This document shows, in pieces, positions 23,477-31,455 of a stretch of 64,000 nucleotides of DNA. The number at the start of each line of letters is the position of its first letter. Position 1 is the first letter of the stretch. A model generated the notes under the pieces. It was not told where the DNA came from. It worked only from the letters and a program-made list of their open reading frames with translations, and ran no database searches. This DNA comes from Stenotrophomonas maltophilia (lineage in GTDB: Bacteria; Pseudomonadota; Gammaproteobacteria; Xanthomonadales; Xanthomonadaceae), in contig NZ_CP106759.1 of NCBI RefSeq assembly GCF_025642255.1, positions 399,501 to 463,500 on the forward strand, read 5' to 3'. The position numbers and the translations under genes were made by a program.

Positions 23477-23893
23477 TCAATCGCACTTCACCGCATACAC
23501 CGGCCCGGCACCGATCAGCATCAGCGCCATGTAGTCACTGTCACTGGCCTTGCCCTTCAGCGTGGCGCCCCTGTTGAAGTGGAAGAGGCCGAAGCCGCCG
23601 GCCATGCGGATCAAGGCGCTGTCGATCTGTGCCGCATCGTCGCGGAAGTAGCGGCTGATCTCGCTGGAGGTGGCCTTGTGCAGCCCGTTCGGGTCGCGCT
23701 GCCATTGGCCATCGCGGTTGAAGGAAACGAAGTACTGGCTGCCTTCGCGCTCGATGCGGAAATCGGCGGTCCTGCGCGGGCTGGTGGCGAAGCAGCCTTG
23801 CAGGGCATCGGAGGAGAACGGCAGCCGTGCATCGCCACCACAGGCGGTGAACAGCAGCAGGGCACCGGGCAGCAGCAGGCGAAGCGCGCGCAT
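23477..23893 (-). CDS. Lipoprotein of unknown function, 138 aa
   Basis: The ATG at 23893 gives a lipoprotein signal (MRALRLLLPGALLLFTAC, acylated Cys18). A domain follows with CFATSPRRTADFRIEREGSQ, YFVSFNRDGQWQRDP and a C-terminal GAGPVYAVKC that could pair in a disulfide. No family is recognised. It is divergent from the small membrane gene at 23979. Confidence 0.72.
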   Translation of the reverse strand: MRALRLLLPGALLLFTACGGDARLPFSSDALQGCFATSPRRTADFRIEREGSQYFVSFNRDGQWQRDPNGLHKATSSEISRYFRDDAAQIDSALIRMAGGFGLFHFNRGATLKGKASDSDYMALMLIGAGPVYAVKCD

Positions 23894-23978
23894 GGGATGT
23901 CCCGACGAGGCAGGTGCGGCTAGTGTAGGCAGCAGCCGGGCGTGGCCCGTACAGAAATTCGGCAAGAGGACGCGTGCA

Positions 23979-24263
23979 ATGGCACAGGACAAGGCACCGT
24001 GGTGCGGTGTGGCCAGTGGATTGGGCCTGGTCGTGGGGTGGGCTGCAGGCACGCTTGCGGCACAGGCGGCGGTGGCCGCGGGAGGCAATGGCATCGCCGC
24101 GGGCCTGGGGGTGGGTGTGCTGGGCTCGGCACTGGTGGGATGCGGGCTGGCGGTGGCGTCGCGGGTGCGGGGCGAGCGTTGGCCCTGGATCGGTATCGTG
24201 GGCGCGGTGCTGAGTGCGCTGCCGTTGCTGATGTACCTGCTGCGGATGATGCTGAAGCTCTGA
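23979..24263 (+). CDS. Small membrane protein, 94 aa
   Basis: The ATG at 23979 is preceded by AAGAGGAC. Three hydrophobic Gly/Ala-rich segments are visible (GLGLVVGWAAGTLAAQA, GLGVGVLGSALVGCGLAVAS and WIGIVGAVLSALPLLMYLL). The product ends in a basic tail. The function is unknown. It is divergent from the lipoprotein gene and convergent with the DmeF-type transporter gene. Confidence 0.65.
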   Translation: MAQDKAPWCGVASGLGLVVGWAAGTLAAQAAVAAGGNGIAAGLGVGVLGSALVGCGLAVASRVRGERWPWIGIVGAVLSALPLLMYLLRMMLKL

Positions 24264-24287
24264 AGCCGGGGCGAGGGCTCGGCGCTG

Positions 24288-25262
24288 TCAGGACGGGCTG
24301 TGATGGATCTCGACCGTCACGTGCACCAGCTCCTCGTGGATCGCCAGCGCCTGGCGCACGGTATCGGCATCAAGGCGGGCGTCACTGGTCACCACGCTGG
24401 CGCTGACCGCGTACTTGCCCCGGCCCACCTGCCAGACGTGCAGGTCGGCCAGGCGTGCCGGCCATGGGCCCTGCTCGATCACCTCGCGGACCTCGGCCAC
24501 CACCGGCGCGTCCATCTGCGCGTCGAGCAGGATACGGCCACTGTCACGCAGCAGGCCGACCGCCCACACCGTGACCAGCACGGCGCCGACCAGACCCATC
24601 ACGGGGTCCAGCCAGGTGAGGCCCAGCAGTTTGCCGCCGAGCAGTGCGACGATGGCCAGCACCGAGGTGGCCGCGTCGGCCAGCACGTGCAGGTAGGCCG
24701 AGCGCAGATTGAGATCGTGGCCATGCGAAGGGGCATGAACGTGATCGTGGTGATGCCCGTGATGATGCGCGTGGTCGTGCCCATGCGCATGATGCGCGTG
24801 GCCGGGGCTGTCGTGCAGCCACCACGCACAGAGCAGATTCACGCCCAGGCCGACCACGGCGATGGCGATGGCTTCGTCGTAATGGATCGGCGCGGGAACC
24901 CACAGCCGCTGCACGGACTGCGCGGCCATCAGCGCGGCGACACCCAGCAGGGCAATGGCGCTGGTATAGCCCGCCAGGATCTCGATCTTCCAGGTGCCGA
25001 AGGCGAACCGCGGGTCGTGCGCGTAGCGCCGTGCACAGCGGTAGGCGAACACCGAAAGGCCCAGCGCCAGTGCGTGCGAGCTCATGTGCCAGCCGTCGGC
25101 CAGCACGGCCATGGAGTTGAACCACCAGCCGCCGATGATCTCCACCAGCATCATGCCGACGGTCAGCCACAGGGCGCGGCGGGTATTGCGTTCGGCAAGG
25201 GGATTGCCATCGTCGAAGCGATGGTCGTGGCGACGGGCAGCGGCGAGCGTGTCCAGATGCAT
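24288..25262 (-). CDS. dmeF: DmeF-type cation diffusion facilitator (divalent metal efflux)
   Basis: The 324-residue protein is a CDF-family antiporter. It exports divalent metals such as Co2+, Ni2+ or Zn2+ from the cytoplasm in exchange for protons. Six membrane helices are visible. The second carries ADGWHMSSHA with metal-site Asp56, His59 and His63, and the fifth carries HVLADAATS. Between helices IV and V lies a very His-rich loop (HAHHAHGHDHAHHHGHHHDH), characteristic of DmeF and ZitB types. The ATG at 25262 is preferred because the alternative at 25295 lies inside the operator. A CsoR-family regulator gene is divergent. The metal preference is inferred. Confidence 0.88.
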   Translation of the reverse strand: MHLDTLAAARRHDHRFDDGNPLAERNTRRALWLTVGMMLVEIIGGWWFNSMAVLADGWHMSSHALALGLSVFAYRCARRYAHDPRFAFGTWKIEILAGYTSAIALLGVAALMAAQSVQRLWVPAPIHYDEAIAIAVVGLGVNLLCAWWLHDSPGHAHHAHGHDHAHHHGHHHDHVHAPSHGHDLNLRSAYLHVLADAATSVLAIVALLGGKLLGLTWLDPVMGLVGAVLVTVWAVGLLRDSGRILLDAQMDAPVVAEVREVIEQGPWPARLADLHVWQVGRGKYAVSASVVTSDARLDADTVRQALAIHEELVHVTVEIHHSPS

Positions 25263-25285
25263 GGAGTGACCGGCGGGTGGAGTTG

Positions 25286-25302
25286 ATACCCCCATAGGGT
25301 AT
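25286..25302. promoter_or_regulatory. CsoR/DmeR-type operator between dmeF and its regulator
   Basis: ATACCCCCATAGGGTAT is a palindrome with arms ATACCC and GGGTAT around a 5-bp centre. It lies between the divergent starts at 25262 and 25314. G/C-tract palindromes of this kind are the known targets of the RcnR/DmeR branch of CsoR repressors. Confidence 0.8.
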
Positions 25303-25313
25303 ACGATCCACCC

Positions 25314-25598
25314 ATGGCACATGTACACAGAAATCGAAAACAGCTGCTGACCCGGGTGCGCCGCATTGGCGGCCAGGTGGCGGCATTGGAGCAGGCGCTG
25401 GACAGGCCCGAGGGTGAAGCGGGCGACTGTGCGGACGTGCTGGTGCAGGTTGCGGCGGTGCGTGGTGCGGCCCACAGCCTGTTGATGGAGTTGCTGCACG
25501 AGCACCTGCAGGAGCATGTGGTCGGGGCTGAAGACCCGCAGCAGCGGGCGGCGGAGGCCGAGGTGCTGGTCGAACTGTTGCGGCGTTACGGGAAGTAA
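25314..25598 (+). CDS. dmeR: CsoR/RcnR-family metal-sensing repressor
   Basis: The 94-residue all-helical protein has the family pattern LLTRVRRIGGQVAALEQAL, then DCADVLVQVAAVRGAAHSLL, then LLHEHLQEHV. Candidate metal ligands are His3, His5, Cys39, His54, His62, His64 and His68. The N-terminal His with one Cys is typical of the Ni/Co-sensing RcnR/DmeR branch rather than the Cu-sensing CsoR branch. Divergent orientation and the shared operator at 25286-25302 indicate metal-relieved repression of dmeF. Which metal it senses is inferred. Confidence 0.85.
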   Translation: MAHVHRNRKQLLTRVRRIGGQVAALEQALDRPEGEAGDCADVLVQVAAVRGAAHSLLMELLHEHLQEHVVGAEDPQQRAAEAEVLVELLRRYGK

Positions 25599-25622
25599 CG
25601 CCGGGCGGGCCGTCGGCGATGC

Positions 25623-26000
25623 TCAGCAGTGGCGGTGCCGGCGCCGCGCGTTCCAGATGTGGGTGGCGGCCAGCAGCAGGCTGCCGGTGACGGTCAGCGG
25701 CGTTTCCCAGGCATGCGAAGGCAGCTCGAGCGCGCCGGCCAGCAGCAGGCCCAGGCCGAGACCGGCCGCAGTCCAGGCCATGACGGGCAGGCGATGGCGG
25801 CGGTCGGCCCGCCACAGGGCGTAGCCGGTCAGCGGCAGGGCGATCGCCACGAACAGCAGATGCACCCATTCGGCCTGGGCCCAGGCGCCGAACAGTGGCA
25901 ACGCGGCGGCAAGCAGGGGCAGCGCCAGGCAGTGCAGCAGGCACAGGCTCGACAGGGCGAGGGCTCCGGCATCGAGCAGTGCGGGGGAAGGGGACTTCAT
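25623..26000 (-). CDS. MerC-domain membrane protein
   Basis: The 125-residue protein has four membrane segments and an early Cys (SLCLLHCLALPLLAAALP), the MerC signature. The C-terminus is basic and His-rich (RRRHRHC). MerC proteins carry mercury in mer operons, but chromosomal versions next to COG0523 genes are thought to serve zinc uptake. It is divergent from the COG0523 GTPase, with a Zur-like box between them, so zinc-limited expression is the likely regulation. Confidence 0.8.
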   Translation of the reverse strand: MKSPSPALLDAGALALSSLCLLHCLALPLLAAALPLFGAWAQAEWVHLLFVAIALPLTGYALWRADRRHRLPVMAWTAAGLGLGLLLAGALELPSHAWETPLTVTGSLLLAATHIWNARRRHRHC

Positions 26001-26024
26001 GGGGGAGGTTCCTTGCGTAGCAAT

Positions 26025-26039
26025 TGTTATACAGTAACA
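26025..26039. promoter_or_regulatory. Zur-like operator
   Basis: TGTTATACAGTAACA has outer arms TGTTA and TAACA around a 5-bp centre, matching the general form of proteobacterial Zur boxes (TGTTATA-N-TATAACA). It lies between the divergent MerC-like and COG0523 genes. Confidence 0.75.
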
Positions 26040-26068
26040 TTTCTTTCCCGCAGCCAGACCGCTCCGAC

Positions 26069-27394
26069 ATGAACACTGTTTCTCGCGCCGACCGCCGCTT
26101 GCCCGTCACCGTGCTGTCCGGCTTTCTGGGGGCCGGCAAGACCACCCTGCTCAACCAGATCCTGCGCAACCGCGAGGGCCTGCGCGTGGCGGTCATCGTC
26201 AACGACATGAGCGAGGTCAACATCGATGCGCAGCTGGTGCGCGACGGTGGCGCCGAACTGCGCCGTACCGAAGAGACGCTGGTGGAATTCAGCAACGGCT
26301 GCATCTGCTGCACGCTGCGCGAGGACCTGCTGCAGGAAGTGCGGCGGCTGGCTGACAGCGGCCGCTACGACTACCTGCTGATCGAATCCACCGGTATCGG
26401 CGAACCGATGCCGGTGGCCGCGACCTTCGCGGTGCGCGATGAGCAGGGCTTCAGCCTGAGCGACATCGCCCGGCTGGACACGATGGTCACCGTGGTCGAC
26501 GGCAGTGCCTTCCTGGCCGACTTCGGATCGACCCTGCGCCTGGCCGAGCGTGGCCAGCAGGCGGGACCGGACGACGACCGCGGGGTAGTCGACCTGCTCT
26601 GCGAGCAGGTCGAGTTCGCTGACGTGATCGTGGTCAGCAAGATCGACCAGGCGGAGGAGGAAGTGCTGCAGGACACGCTGGCCGTGCTGCGCGGCCTCAA
26701 CCGCGATGCGAAGCTGCTGCTGTCCAGCTTCGGTGATGTACCGCTGACGGAACTGCTCGATACCGGCCGCTTCGACTTCGAGCGGGCGCAGCGCGCACCG
26801 GGCTGGGTGAAGGAGCTGCGTGGCGAGCACACGCCGGAAAGCGAAGAGTACGGCATTGCCAGTTTCGTCTACCGTTCACGGCGGCCGTTCCATCCGGCCC
26901 GTTTCGCGCGCGCGTTGCGCAGTGGCATGCCCGGCGTGATCCGCAGCAAGGGCTGGTTCTGGCTGGCCAACCGCATGGACTGGGTGGGCGAGTTGAACGC
27001 GGTTGGCGCGGCAACGCGCACGCAGGCCGCAGGCTTCTGGTACGCCGCGCGTGATCGCGTACGTGCAGGCCTGGAAGACACCACGCCGCTGCTGCCGCCG
27101 ACGCCCCTGCCGTACAGCGATGTGGGCTGGGCGCGCCAGCAGGCCAACTGCTGGAGCGCTCCACTGCCGGGCGTGGAGGACTTCCCGGATCGCGACGCGC
27201 ATGCCGCGATGGCGCGGCTGTGGCATCCGCTATGGGGGGACCGTCGGCAGGAGCTGGTGGTGATCGGCGTGCACATGGACGAGCGCGCGGTGCGCGCGGA
27301 ACTGGATGCGTGCCTGCTGGATGACCAGGAGCTCCGCGCCGGCCCGCTGTTGTGGCAGCAGTTGCCTCAGTCGTTCCCGGCATGGAAGCGCTGA
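26069..27394 (+). CDS. COG0523 GTPase, zinc metallochaperone (ZigA/ZnuR-like)
   Basis: The 441-residue protein has Walker [10 protein letters not shown] at 18-26 and the metal motif C-x-C-C at residues 78-81 (NGCICCTLR). VDGSAFL and the guanine motif SKID complete the GTPase core. A long CobW C-terminal domain follows. Members of this group insert or mobilise zinc under zinc starvation. I chose the ATG at 26069, which places the Zur-like box 30 bp upstream of coding sequence. The upstream in-frame start at 26024 would overlap the box. Confidence 0.88.
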   Translation: MNTVSRADRRLPVTVLSGFLGAGKTTLLNQILRNREGLRVAVIVNDMSEVNIDAQLVRDGGAELRRTEETLVEFSNGCICCTLREDLLQEVRRLADSGRYDYLLIESTGIGEPMPVAATFAVRDEQGFSLSDIARLDTMVTVVDGSAFLADFGSTLRLAERGQQAGPDDDRGVVDLLCEQVEFADVIVVSKIDQAEEEVLQDTLAVLRGLNRDAKLLLSSFGDVPLTELLDTGRFDFERAQRAPGWVKELRGEHTPESEEYGIASFVYRSRRPFHPARFARALRSGMPGVIRSKGWFWLANRMDWVGELNAVGAATRTQAAGFWYAARDRVRAGLEDTTPLLPPTPLPYSDVGWARQQANCWSAPLPGVEDFPDRDAHAAMARLWHPLWGDRRQELVVIGVHMDERAVRAELDACLLDDQELRAGPLLWQQLPQSFPAWKR

Positions 27395-27404
27395 CGGGAG
27401 GGGT

Positions 27405-29015
27405 TCAAGGGCGTGGGTCGTGCCATTGCCAACCGTCTGCTGTTACCTGCAGTACCTGCGTGGGCTGCAATGCCTGCAGCAGGTGACGGTCGTGGCTGAC
27501 CATCATCAACCCGCCCGGCCATGCATCCAGCAGCTGTTCCAGCGCCTGCAGTGCCCCCAGGTCCAGGGCATTGCCGGGCTCGTCGAGCAGCAGCAGCTGG
27601 GGTGCCGGGTCGGCATACAGCACGCTGGCCAGTGCGCCCTTCACCCGTTCGCCGTCGCTGAGGCTGCTGGCGGGACGCTGGATGCGCTGCGCATCCAGCC
27701 CCAGCAACGCCAGGCGCGTGCGCAGCTCGCCAGGATCGGCGGCGGGGTTGGCGGCCTGCACGCTGTCCAGAATGCTGCGCGTACCGCACAACCCCAGCAG
27801 CTGCTGGTCCAGCAGGGCCAGCGGCGCCAGGCGCTGCACGGCGCCACTGCGGGCGGGCAGGTGATCGGCCAGCACACGCAGCAGGGTCGATTTGCCACTG
27901 CCGTTGTCGCCGATCACGGCGATGCGTTGCCGGCGACGGATCTCCAGCTGCAACGGCAGGCTGCAACCGTACGGCAGTACGAGATCAGTCGCCTGCAGCA
28001 GGCGCGTACTGCCACGTTCGCCCTCGCCTGCAAACAGGGCCAGCTCGGGTATGGCCTGCACGGCCGATGAAGCGGCGCGTACCTGCGCGGCACTGGCCTG
28101 CAGGCGCTCGTTCTGGATCTGCTGCGCACGCCCGTGGCTGGCTTCTGCGCGCTGCTTCTGCCGGCCGAGCAGGATCGGTGCCTGGTTGGCCTGCTTCGCC
28201 TCGCGCGTGCCGCGTGCCTGCCGTTGCTGTTGGCGTTCGTGCTGCTCGCGCGCGCTGCGTTGCTGCCGCCGGTGCTGCGCACGTGCGTGGTCAAGCTGTG
28301 CGTCCGCTGCGTCCCGCTCGGCGGCGCGTGCCTCGGCATAGTGCTGCCAGGGTCCGCCGTAGCGACGCAGGCCGTGCGCGTCCAGCTCGACGATCTGCTG
28401 CATGTGCGATAGCAGCTCGCGGTCGTGGCTGATCACCAGCAGACCGCCGGTCCACTCCTGCAGCTGCGCGTAGAGCTGCTGCCGATGGCGGGCGTCGAGG
28501 TGATTGCTGGGCTCGTCCAGAATCAGCCAGTCGGCGCCACTGGCCCAGGCGCCGGACAGCGCCACCTGCATCGCCTGGCCACCGCTGAGGCGGGCGGCCG
28601 GCTGCGCAGGATCGAGATCGTCCGGTAGCTGTTGCGCCTGCCAGTGCTGTGCCAGCCGCTCGCGCAGATCCCAATGCTCGCCAATGCAGGCGAAGTCGGC
28701 CTCGTCGATGCTGCCAGCCTCGATCCGCGCCAGTGCGGCCAGCTGCGGGCCGACGCCGGCCAGTTCGCCGACGCTGCCACGGGGTGGGTGGCCGGGCGTG
28801 GGCAGCAGGAACACGTTGCCGCTGCGGTGCACGTCGCCGCTGTCCGGCGTGATCTGCCCCGCCAGCAGGCGCGCCAGCACGCTCTTGCCGGCACCGTTGG
28901 CGCCGACCAGGCCGGTGGCGACCGGTTCAAAGGAAAACGACAGGTCTGAAAACAGCGACCGGCCATCGGCCAGTCGATACGACACGCGATCGAGCGTGAG
29001 GAAATGTGCGGTCAT
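27405..29015 (-). CDS. ABC-F family ATPase
   Basis: The 536-residue protein has two ATP-binding cassettes and no membrane domain. The first has Walker A GANGAGKS, signature LSGGQ and Walker B LILDEPSNHLD. The second has GDNGSGKST, LSDGE and LLLDEPGNALD. Between them lies a charged helical linker of about 90 residues rich in Arg and Gln. ABC-F proteins act on the ribosome in translation or antibiotic resistance. The second signature LSDGE and the long basic linker are unusual. GGAGG stands 4 nt before the ATG. The leader at 29016-29144 holds hairpins. The substrate or drug is unknown. Confidence 0.88.
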   Translation of the reverse strand: MTAHFLTLDRVSYRLADGRSLFSDLSFSFEPVATGLVGANGAGKSVLARLLAGQITPDSGDVHRSGNVFLLPTPGHPPRGSVGELAGVGPQLAALARIEAGSIDEADFACIGEHWDLRERLAQHWQAQQLPDDLDPAQPAARLSGGQAMQVALSGAWASGADWLILDEPSNHLDARHRQQLYAQLQEWTGGLLVISHDRELLSHMQQIVELDAHGLRRYGGPWQHYAEARAAERDAADAQLDHARAQHRRQQRSAREQHERQQQRQARGTREAKQANQAPILLGRQKQRAEASHGRAQQIQNERLQASAAQVRAASSAVQAIPELALFAGEGERGSTRLLQATDLVLPYGCSLPLQLEIRRRQRIAVIGDNGSGKSTLLRVLADHLPARSGAVQRLAPLALLDQQLLGLCGTRSILDSVQAANPAADPGELRTRLALLGLDAQRIQRPASSLSDGERVKGALASVLYADPAPQLLLLDEPGNALDLGALQALEQLLDAWPGGLMMVSHDRHLLQALQPTQVLQVTADGWQWHDPRP

Positions 29016-29040
29016 GCGACCTCCATGGATGCCGTGTTCT

Positions 29041-29144
29041 CCCCTGCGCGCAGGGGCGGGAAGCGTCGGGCCGTCTAGTTCGAAGACGGCGGCATCAATG
29101 GCGCATCGGTCGCGAGCCTCAAGGAGGAATGAGCGGCCAGTATA
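29041..29144 (-). promoter_or_regulatory. Structured leader of the ABC-F gene
   Basis: Upstream of the ABC-F start are a perfect palindrome CCCCTGCGCGCAGGGG (29041-29056) and a stem GCCGTCT/AGACGGC (29070-29090). On the minus strand a three-codon frame ATGCGCCATTGA and a TATACT hexamer (29144-29139) lie further upstream. The arrangement resembles attenuation leaders of ribosome-protection genes, but no good -35 hexamer is visible. Confidence 0.35.
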
Positions 29145-29178
29145 GCGCCGGCGGCTGAACGGTCGCGCCGCGGCGTGG

Positions 29179-30078
29179 CTACGGCACGGTGTCCAGGCGC
29201 GCGCCGACGAAGTCGATGAACACGCGCAGCTTCGGCAGTACGTGGCGCCCCGAGGGCCACAGCAGGTGGAAGGTGCCGCAGGAGTGCACGTACTCGTCCA
29301 GCACCGTCACCAGGCGCCCGTCGGCCAGCGTATCGCGCACTGAATGCACGGGTACGAAGGCCAGGCCGACATCGCGCAGGGCCAGGGCCACGCGGGCTTC
29401 GATGGTGTTGGCGACCATGTGCACGGGCAGTTCCTGCACGGGTTCGCCTTCGGGCCAGTGGATCGGCCATGGCTCCAGCTTGCCGCTGCTGGGGAAGCGG
29501 TAGTGCAGCAGCGTGTGCTGCAGCAGGTCGGCCGGGGTGCGGGGCGTGCCACGCCGCTGCAGATAGGCAGGCGAGGCAACGACACGCCGGGGAAACACCC
29601 CCATCCGACGCGCGTTCATGCGCGAATCGCTGGGCTCACCCACGCGCAGTACTGCGTCGAAGCCTTCTTCGATCACGTCCACCAGGCGGTCACTGAAGTC
29701 CAGGTCGAGGCGGATGTCCGGATACGCCGCCATGAATTCGGCCATCAGCGGCAGGGTGAGGTCGCCGACCAGCGGCAGGCTGATGCGCAGGGTGCCACTG
29801 GGCGTGGCATGCGGTTGCGCCAGTTCGGTACGCGCGGCATCGCGCTCGTCGAGGATGCGCCGGCAACGGGCCAGGAACAGCTGGCCCTCCGCGGTGAGGG
29901 TGATGCTGCGCGTACTGCGGTGGAACAGGCGTACGCCCAGGGCCTGTTCCAGCCGGGCCACGCATTTGCCCGCCGCGGAGGCGGAAATGCCCTGCAGGCG
30001 CCCGGTTTCGACGAAGCTGCGGGTGTCGGCGGCATGCACGAAGGTCTGCAGGTTGGCGAGATTGTCGAGAACGGACAT
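29179..30078 (-). CDS. LysR-family transcriptional regulator
   Basis: The 299-residue protein has the N-terminal LysR helix-turn-helix (NLQTFVHAADTRSFVETGRL, then SASAAGKCVARLEQALGVRL) and a two-lobe effector-binding domain. It belongs to the large group with LFHRSTRSITLT and SDRLVDVIEEGFDAVLRVGE. The ATG at 30078 is the family-typical start (MSVLDNLANL). It is divergent from the serine hydrolase and MFS genes, which it probably controls. The inducer is unknown. Confidence 0.88.
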   Translation of the reverse strand: MSVLDNLANLQTFVHAADTRSFVETGRLQGISASAAGKCVARLEQALGVRLFHRSTRSITLTAEGQLFLARCRRILDERDAARTELAQPHATPSGTLRISLPLVGDLTLPLMAEFMAAYPDIRLDLDFSDRLVDVIEEGFDAVLRVGEPSDSRMNARRMGVFPRRVVASPAYLQRRGTPRTPADLLQHTLLHYRFPSSGKLEPWPIHWPEGEPVQELPVHMVANTIEARVALALRDVGLAFVPVHSVRDTLADGRLVTVLDEYVHSCGTFHLLWPSGRHVLPKLRVFIDFVGARLDTVP

Positions 30079-30276
30079 GGGCGTGGCAGGCAGGGCAGCG
30101 GCGGGGGGAAATGCAACACCGTGATGCAGCGCGTTGACGCGCGATGATGGCCTTCCGGTTCCGGGCATCATGCCCATTGCGGACTCCCCGGTCCATGATG
30201 CGCGGAGCGGCAACCGGCTTTTTGCCGGCGTCCAGGCTGCCTAAGGTGGCGGCCTCTCCCCCCACGGACTGCCGCC

Positions 30277-31455
30277 ATGAATGCCGCTCTTTCCCCAGTG
30301 ACTGAACCCGCCCTGCCGTCGGTGCAGCGCCTGCTGCAGCAGGTGCACCCTCATCGGCTGGTCGGTGCGGTCGTGCAGGTGCGCGTGCACGGGGTGCTGC
30401 GCCACGCCAGCGCCACCGGCCTGGCCGACCGTGAACGCGGGGAACCGATGCGCCGTGACCATCTGTTCCGCCTGGCATCGGTGAGCAAGCCTCTGCTGAC
30501 GGTGGTGATCCTGCGCCTGGTCGCCGAGGGCGTGCTTGATCTGGATGCGCCCGTGCAGCGCTGGCTGCCCGATTTCCGGCCGGCGCTCGCCGACGGCAGC
30601 ACCCCGGCCATCAGCCTGCGCCAGCTGCTCAGTCACAGCAGCGGCCTGGGCTACCGCTTCCTGGAAGCCGATGCGCACGGCCCCTACGCGCGGGCCGGCG
30701 TCAGTGATGGCATGGATGCCAATCCGCTGTCGCTGGCCGACAACGTGCGGCGTATCGCACAGGTGCCCCTGCTGTTCCCGCCGGGCAGCCAGTGGATGTA
30801 CTCGCTGGGCGTGGACGTGGCCGGGGCGGTGGCCGAAGCCGCAACGGGCGAGACCCTGCAGGTGCTGTTCGAGCGCCTGCTGGCGACGCCGCTTGGCCTG
30901 CGCGACACCGCCTTCGCAACCGGCGACGCGAGCCGCCTGGCCACGCCCTATGTCAGCGACGACCCGCTGCCGCACCGCCTGCGCGAGGGCGAGGTCGTGC
31001 CGGTGTTCCCGGAAACGGTCGGTATCGAGTACAGCCTGGCCCGGGCCACCGATGCCAGCCGCTATCCATCGGCCGGCGCGGGCCTGGTCGGCACGGCCGA
31101 CGACCTGATAACCGTGCTCGAGGCGCTGCGCGACGGGCAGGCGCCTGCGCTGCTGCCGGCCCCGCTGCTGGCGCAGATGGGCACGCCGCAGGTGGGTGAG
31201 GCGGGGCCGCCGGAGCCGGCAGGCTGGGGCTTCGGCCTGGGATTTGCCGTGCTGCGCGATGCGGTTGCCGGCGCAACGCCGCAGGCGCCAGGCAGCTGGC
31301 GCTGGGGCGGTGCGTACGGCCACAGCTGGTTCGTCGACCCGGCACGGGGCCTGAGCGTGGTGGCGCTGACCAATACGCTGTACGAGGGCATGGACGGTGC
31401 ATTCGTGGATGAACTGCGCGATGCGATCTACGCCGATCTGGAGGCTGCACGATGA
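30277..31455 (+). CDS. Serine hydrolase, beta-lactamase/PBP4-like fold
   Basis: The 392-residue protein belongs to the class C-like family (AmpC, esterase EstB, D-aminopeptidases). The nucleophile motif SVSK (S-x-x-K) sits in FRLASVSKPL. YSLG is in the place of the usual YxN, and HSSGLGY precedes it. I see no signal peptide, so it probably acts in the cytoplasm, which argues against a true beta-lactamase. Its stop overlaps by four bases the MFS gene start, which suggests that substrate or product is exported by that pump. The substrate is unknown. Confidence 0.85.
   Translation: MNAALSPVTEPALPSVQRLLQQVHPHRLVGAVVQVRVHGVLRHASATGLADRERGEPMRRDHLFRLASVSKPLLTVVILRLVAEGVLDLDAPVQRWLPDFRPALADGSTPAISLRQLLSHSSGLGYRFLEADAHGPYARAGVSDGMDANPLSLADNVRRIAQVPLLFPPGSQWMYSLGVDVAGAVAEAATGETLQVLFERLLATPLGLRDTAFATGDASRLATPYVSDDPLPHRLREGEVVPVFPETVGIEYSLARATDASRYPSAGAGLVGTADDLITVLEALRDGQAPALLPAPLLAQMGTPQVGEAGPPEPAGWGFGLGFAVLRDAVAGATPQAPGSWRWGGAYGHSWFVDPARGLSVVALTNTLYEGMDGAFVDELRDAIYADLEAAR

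Noticed and set aside
25623-26000. A mercury-resistance (mer) locus
   Set aside because: A MerC-like gene alone, without merR, merT, merP or merA, and beside a zinc-type GTPase and Zur-like box does not indicate mercury resistance.
30277-31455. A true class C beta-lactamase
   Set aside because: The SxxK motif and fold fit the wider family, but there is no signal peptide, and YSLG replaces the YxN motif; the pairing with an MFS exporter suggests another substrate.
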